Shown here piece by piece: positions 62,750 through 64,000 of a stretch of DNA of 64,000 nt. Each line of letters begins with the position of its first letter. Position 1 is the stretch's first letter. The notes beneath the pieces are model-generated. The model saw only the letters and a list, made by a program, of their open reading frames with translations. It did not search any database and was not told the origin of the DNA. The translations under genes were made by a program, and so were the position numbers. Origin of the DNA: Paenibacillus spongiae (GTDB taxonomy: Bacteria > Bacillota > Bacilli > Paenibacillales > Paenibacillaceae); the NCBI RefSeq assembly GCF_024734895.1, contig NZ_CP091430.1, positions 3,118,501 through 3,182,500 on the forward strand, given 5' to 3'.

Positions 62750-64000
62750 ATGTCGACGAGTGTTGTGATTCCATCGCTTGGCTTGACGATGGAAGAAGGA
62801 GTCATCGTGGAGTGGCTGTATCAAGAAGGCGATCAGGTACAGAAGGACGAACCGATTGTGGCGATCGAAACCGACAAAGCCGTGATGGAAGTTACTGCGC
62901 CGGCAAGCGGTCTGTTAGGTTGTATTACAGCGAAACCGGGCGATTCCATTCCTGTCGGTGAACAAATTGCAATGATCTATTCCGAGAACGATTATGCAGC
63001 CGTTCAAGACCATGCGTCACAATCCGCGAATGCCGAAGCCTCCGCTGTCGCTGCTCCTATTCTGGGCATGTCTGAGATGCAAGCTTCAGCAGAAGCTATA
63101 CATTATGCGATAGCGGATAATCAGGACGAATACCAAGAAGAGGAAGGATTGATTAAAGCTTCTCCGGCTGCGAAGAAGCTGGCTAGAGAAGGCGGAATCG
63201 ATCTAAGCTTGGTGACGGGAAGAGGTCCGGGCGGAAGAATAATAGAGTCGGACGTTCTCGCCTATCAAACCCATATGCCGAAAGCAGCTTCGACAGATGT
63301 ACAGTCGCCGCAGTTCTCGGAGTATACGAACCAAACGGGGGTCACGGGAATGAGAGGGGCGATTGCCAAGCGGATGGTAGCCTCGCATCTGACCACCGCA
63401 CCGGTAACGCTGTTCATGGAGGTGCGCATGGATGAAGCGGTACGCTTGCGGACGCAGATGAATGCCGGACTCAACCGGAATAAAGCTTACACGATCTCCT
63501 ATGATGCGATATTCGCGAAGGCGTCAGCGATCGCACTGCAGGATCATCGGATGCTGCAAGCCCAGTGGAAGGATGACCGGTTGTTCCATCCGGATGGAAT
63601 CCACATCGGGATTGCGGTTGCGCTGCCGGATGGTCTTGTCGTTCCTGTCGTGCGGGATGCCGATAAGCGTTCGCTATTCTCCGTCGCCAAGGAGGTCCGG
63701 AGCTTGGCCGATACGGCCAAGAAGGAACCGCTTCGTCCGGAAGCGACAAGCGGGGGCACGTTCACGATTACGAATTTAGGCCAATATCCAGTTACAGGCT
63801 TCACGCCGGTTATTAACCATCCGGAAGCCGCTATTCTCGGAATCGGGGCAATCGTCCAGAAACCGGTTATCGATCAAGACAAAATTGTAATCGCATACAT
63901 GGCAGAGCTCAGCTTGACCTTCGATCACCGGATCGTCGATGGCGCGCCTGCGGCAGCATTCCTCGAGCAGATCAAAACCTTGGTCGAGCAGCCGTATCAA
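62750..64000 (+). CDS. Dihydrolipoamide acyltransferase (E2) of a 2-oxo acid or acetoin dehydrogenase (3' end cut)
   Basis: First 417 residues of an E2 core subunit; the frame is open to the right edge. AAGGAGGT lies 6 bases before the ATG. The lipoyl domain (~1-80) has the lipoylated Lys in ETDKAVME. The peripheral subunit-binding domain (~135-175) reads ASPAAKKLAREGGIDLSLVT then GRGPGGRIIESDVL. The catalytic domain starts near TGMRGAIAKRMVASH and reaches the active-site LTFDHRIVDGAPAAAFL. It transfers acyl groups to CoA. E1 genes are not seen upstream, where the SDR gene lies; they may follow outside the window. Acetoin, pyruvate and branched-chain complexes are all possible. Confidence 0.92.
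   Translation, partial: MSTSVVIPSLGLTMEEGVIVEWLYQEGDQVQKDEPIVAIETDKAVMEVTAPASGLLGCITAKPGDSIPVGEQIAMIYSENDYAAVQDHASQSANAEASAVAAPILGMSEMQASAEAIHYAIADNQDEYQEEEGLIKASPAAKKLAREGGIDLSLVTGRGPGGRIIESDVLAYQTHMPKAASTDVQSPQFSEYTNQTGVTGMRGAIAKRMVASHLTTAPVTLFMEVRMDEAVRLRTQMNAGLNRNKAYTISYDAIFAKASAIALQDHRMLQAQWKDDRLFHPDGIHIGIAVALPDGLVVPVVRDADKRSLFSVAKEVRSLADTAKKEPLRPEATSGGTFTITNLGQYPVTGFTPVINHPEAAILGIGAIVQKPVIDQDKIVIAYMAELSLTFDHRIVDGAPAAAFLEQIKTLVEQPYQ

Overview
The window looks like chromosome of a Paenibacillus-type member of the Bacillales. The evidence is strong AGGAGG-like ribosome binding sites with frequent TTG and GTG starts, many intrinsic terminators, several Gram-positive lipoprotein and Sec signal peptides, an abundance of sugar ABC transporter parts without phosphotransferase genes, a BlaI/BlaR1 locus, and families such as DUF5696, DUF2512 and Yip1/NHL proteins that are common there. 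This is inference from gene content. No rRNA, tRNA, CRISPR array, intact insertion sequence or prophage was recognised.

Layout. 1-2585 (minus) is the start of a large secreted RCC1-repeat protein cut by the window edge. 2764-7600 (minus) is a tandem set of three paralogous cytosine-deaminase-like amidohydrolases behind an AraC regulator. 7965-12521 (plus) holds a Cys-type sulfatase, an orphan sugar-binding lipoprotein and a secreted metallophosphoesterase, each with its own terminator. 12847-14537 is a MerR-controlled three-gene operon with a textbook 19-bp-spacer promoter. 14899-18490 carries an APC amino-acid permease, an ArsR/SRPBCC pair and two gene remnants. 18646-23521 has a PhoX-GDPD fusion enzyme, a regulator with two MerR domains, a DUF6273 protein and an intracellular RCC1-repeat protein. 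23645-25720 (minus) has murC and a frameshifted stalk-domain gene.

The centre of the window, 26266-45098, is one long plus-strand locus: one ABC ATPase, a giant membrane-anchored solute-binding protein, two permease pairs, a conventional solute-binding lipoprotein, an NHL-TPR-Yip1 membrane protein, a membrane-anchored DUF5696 glycosidase-like protein and, after a 371-base gap, a 1565-residue secreted multidomain protein. Most genes overlap or nearly touch, so they probably act together in recognising, cutting and importing a complex glycan. This is my best candidate for an undescribed system.

45462-53665 includes a nucleotidyltransferase, two small proteins, a DinB protein and an inducible beta-lactam resistance locus: class A beta-lactamase, MecA-like penicillin-binding protein, BlaR1 and BlaI, with two palindromic BlaI operators at the promoter. 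53666-54852 is mostly decayed or empty. 54853-64000 holds metabolic genes: a VOC protein, two short-chain dehydrogenases, a LysR/EamA divergent pair, a GyrI-like protein, an MFS carrier behind a terminator-bearing leader, a GlcG/HbpS-like protein and a 2-oxo acid dehydrogenase E2 subunit that runs off the right edge.
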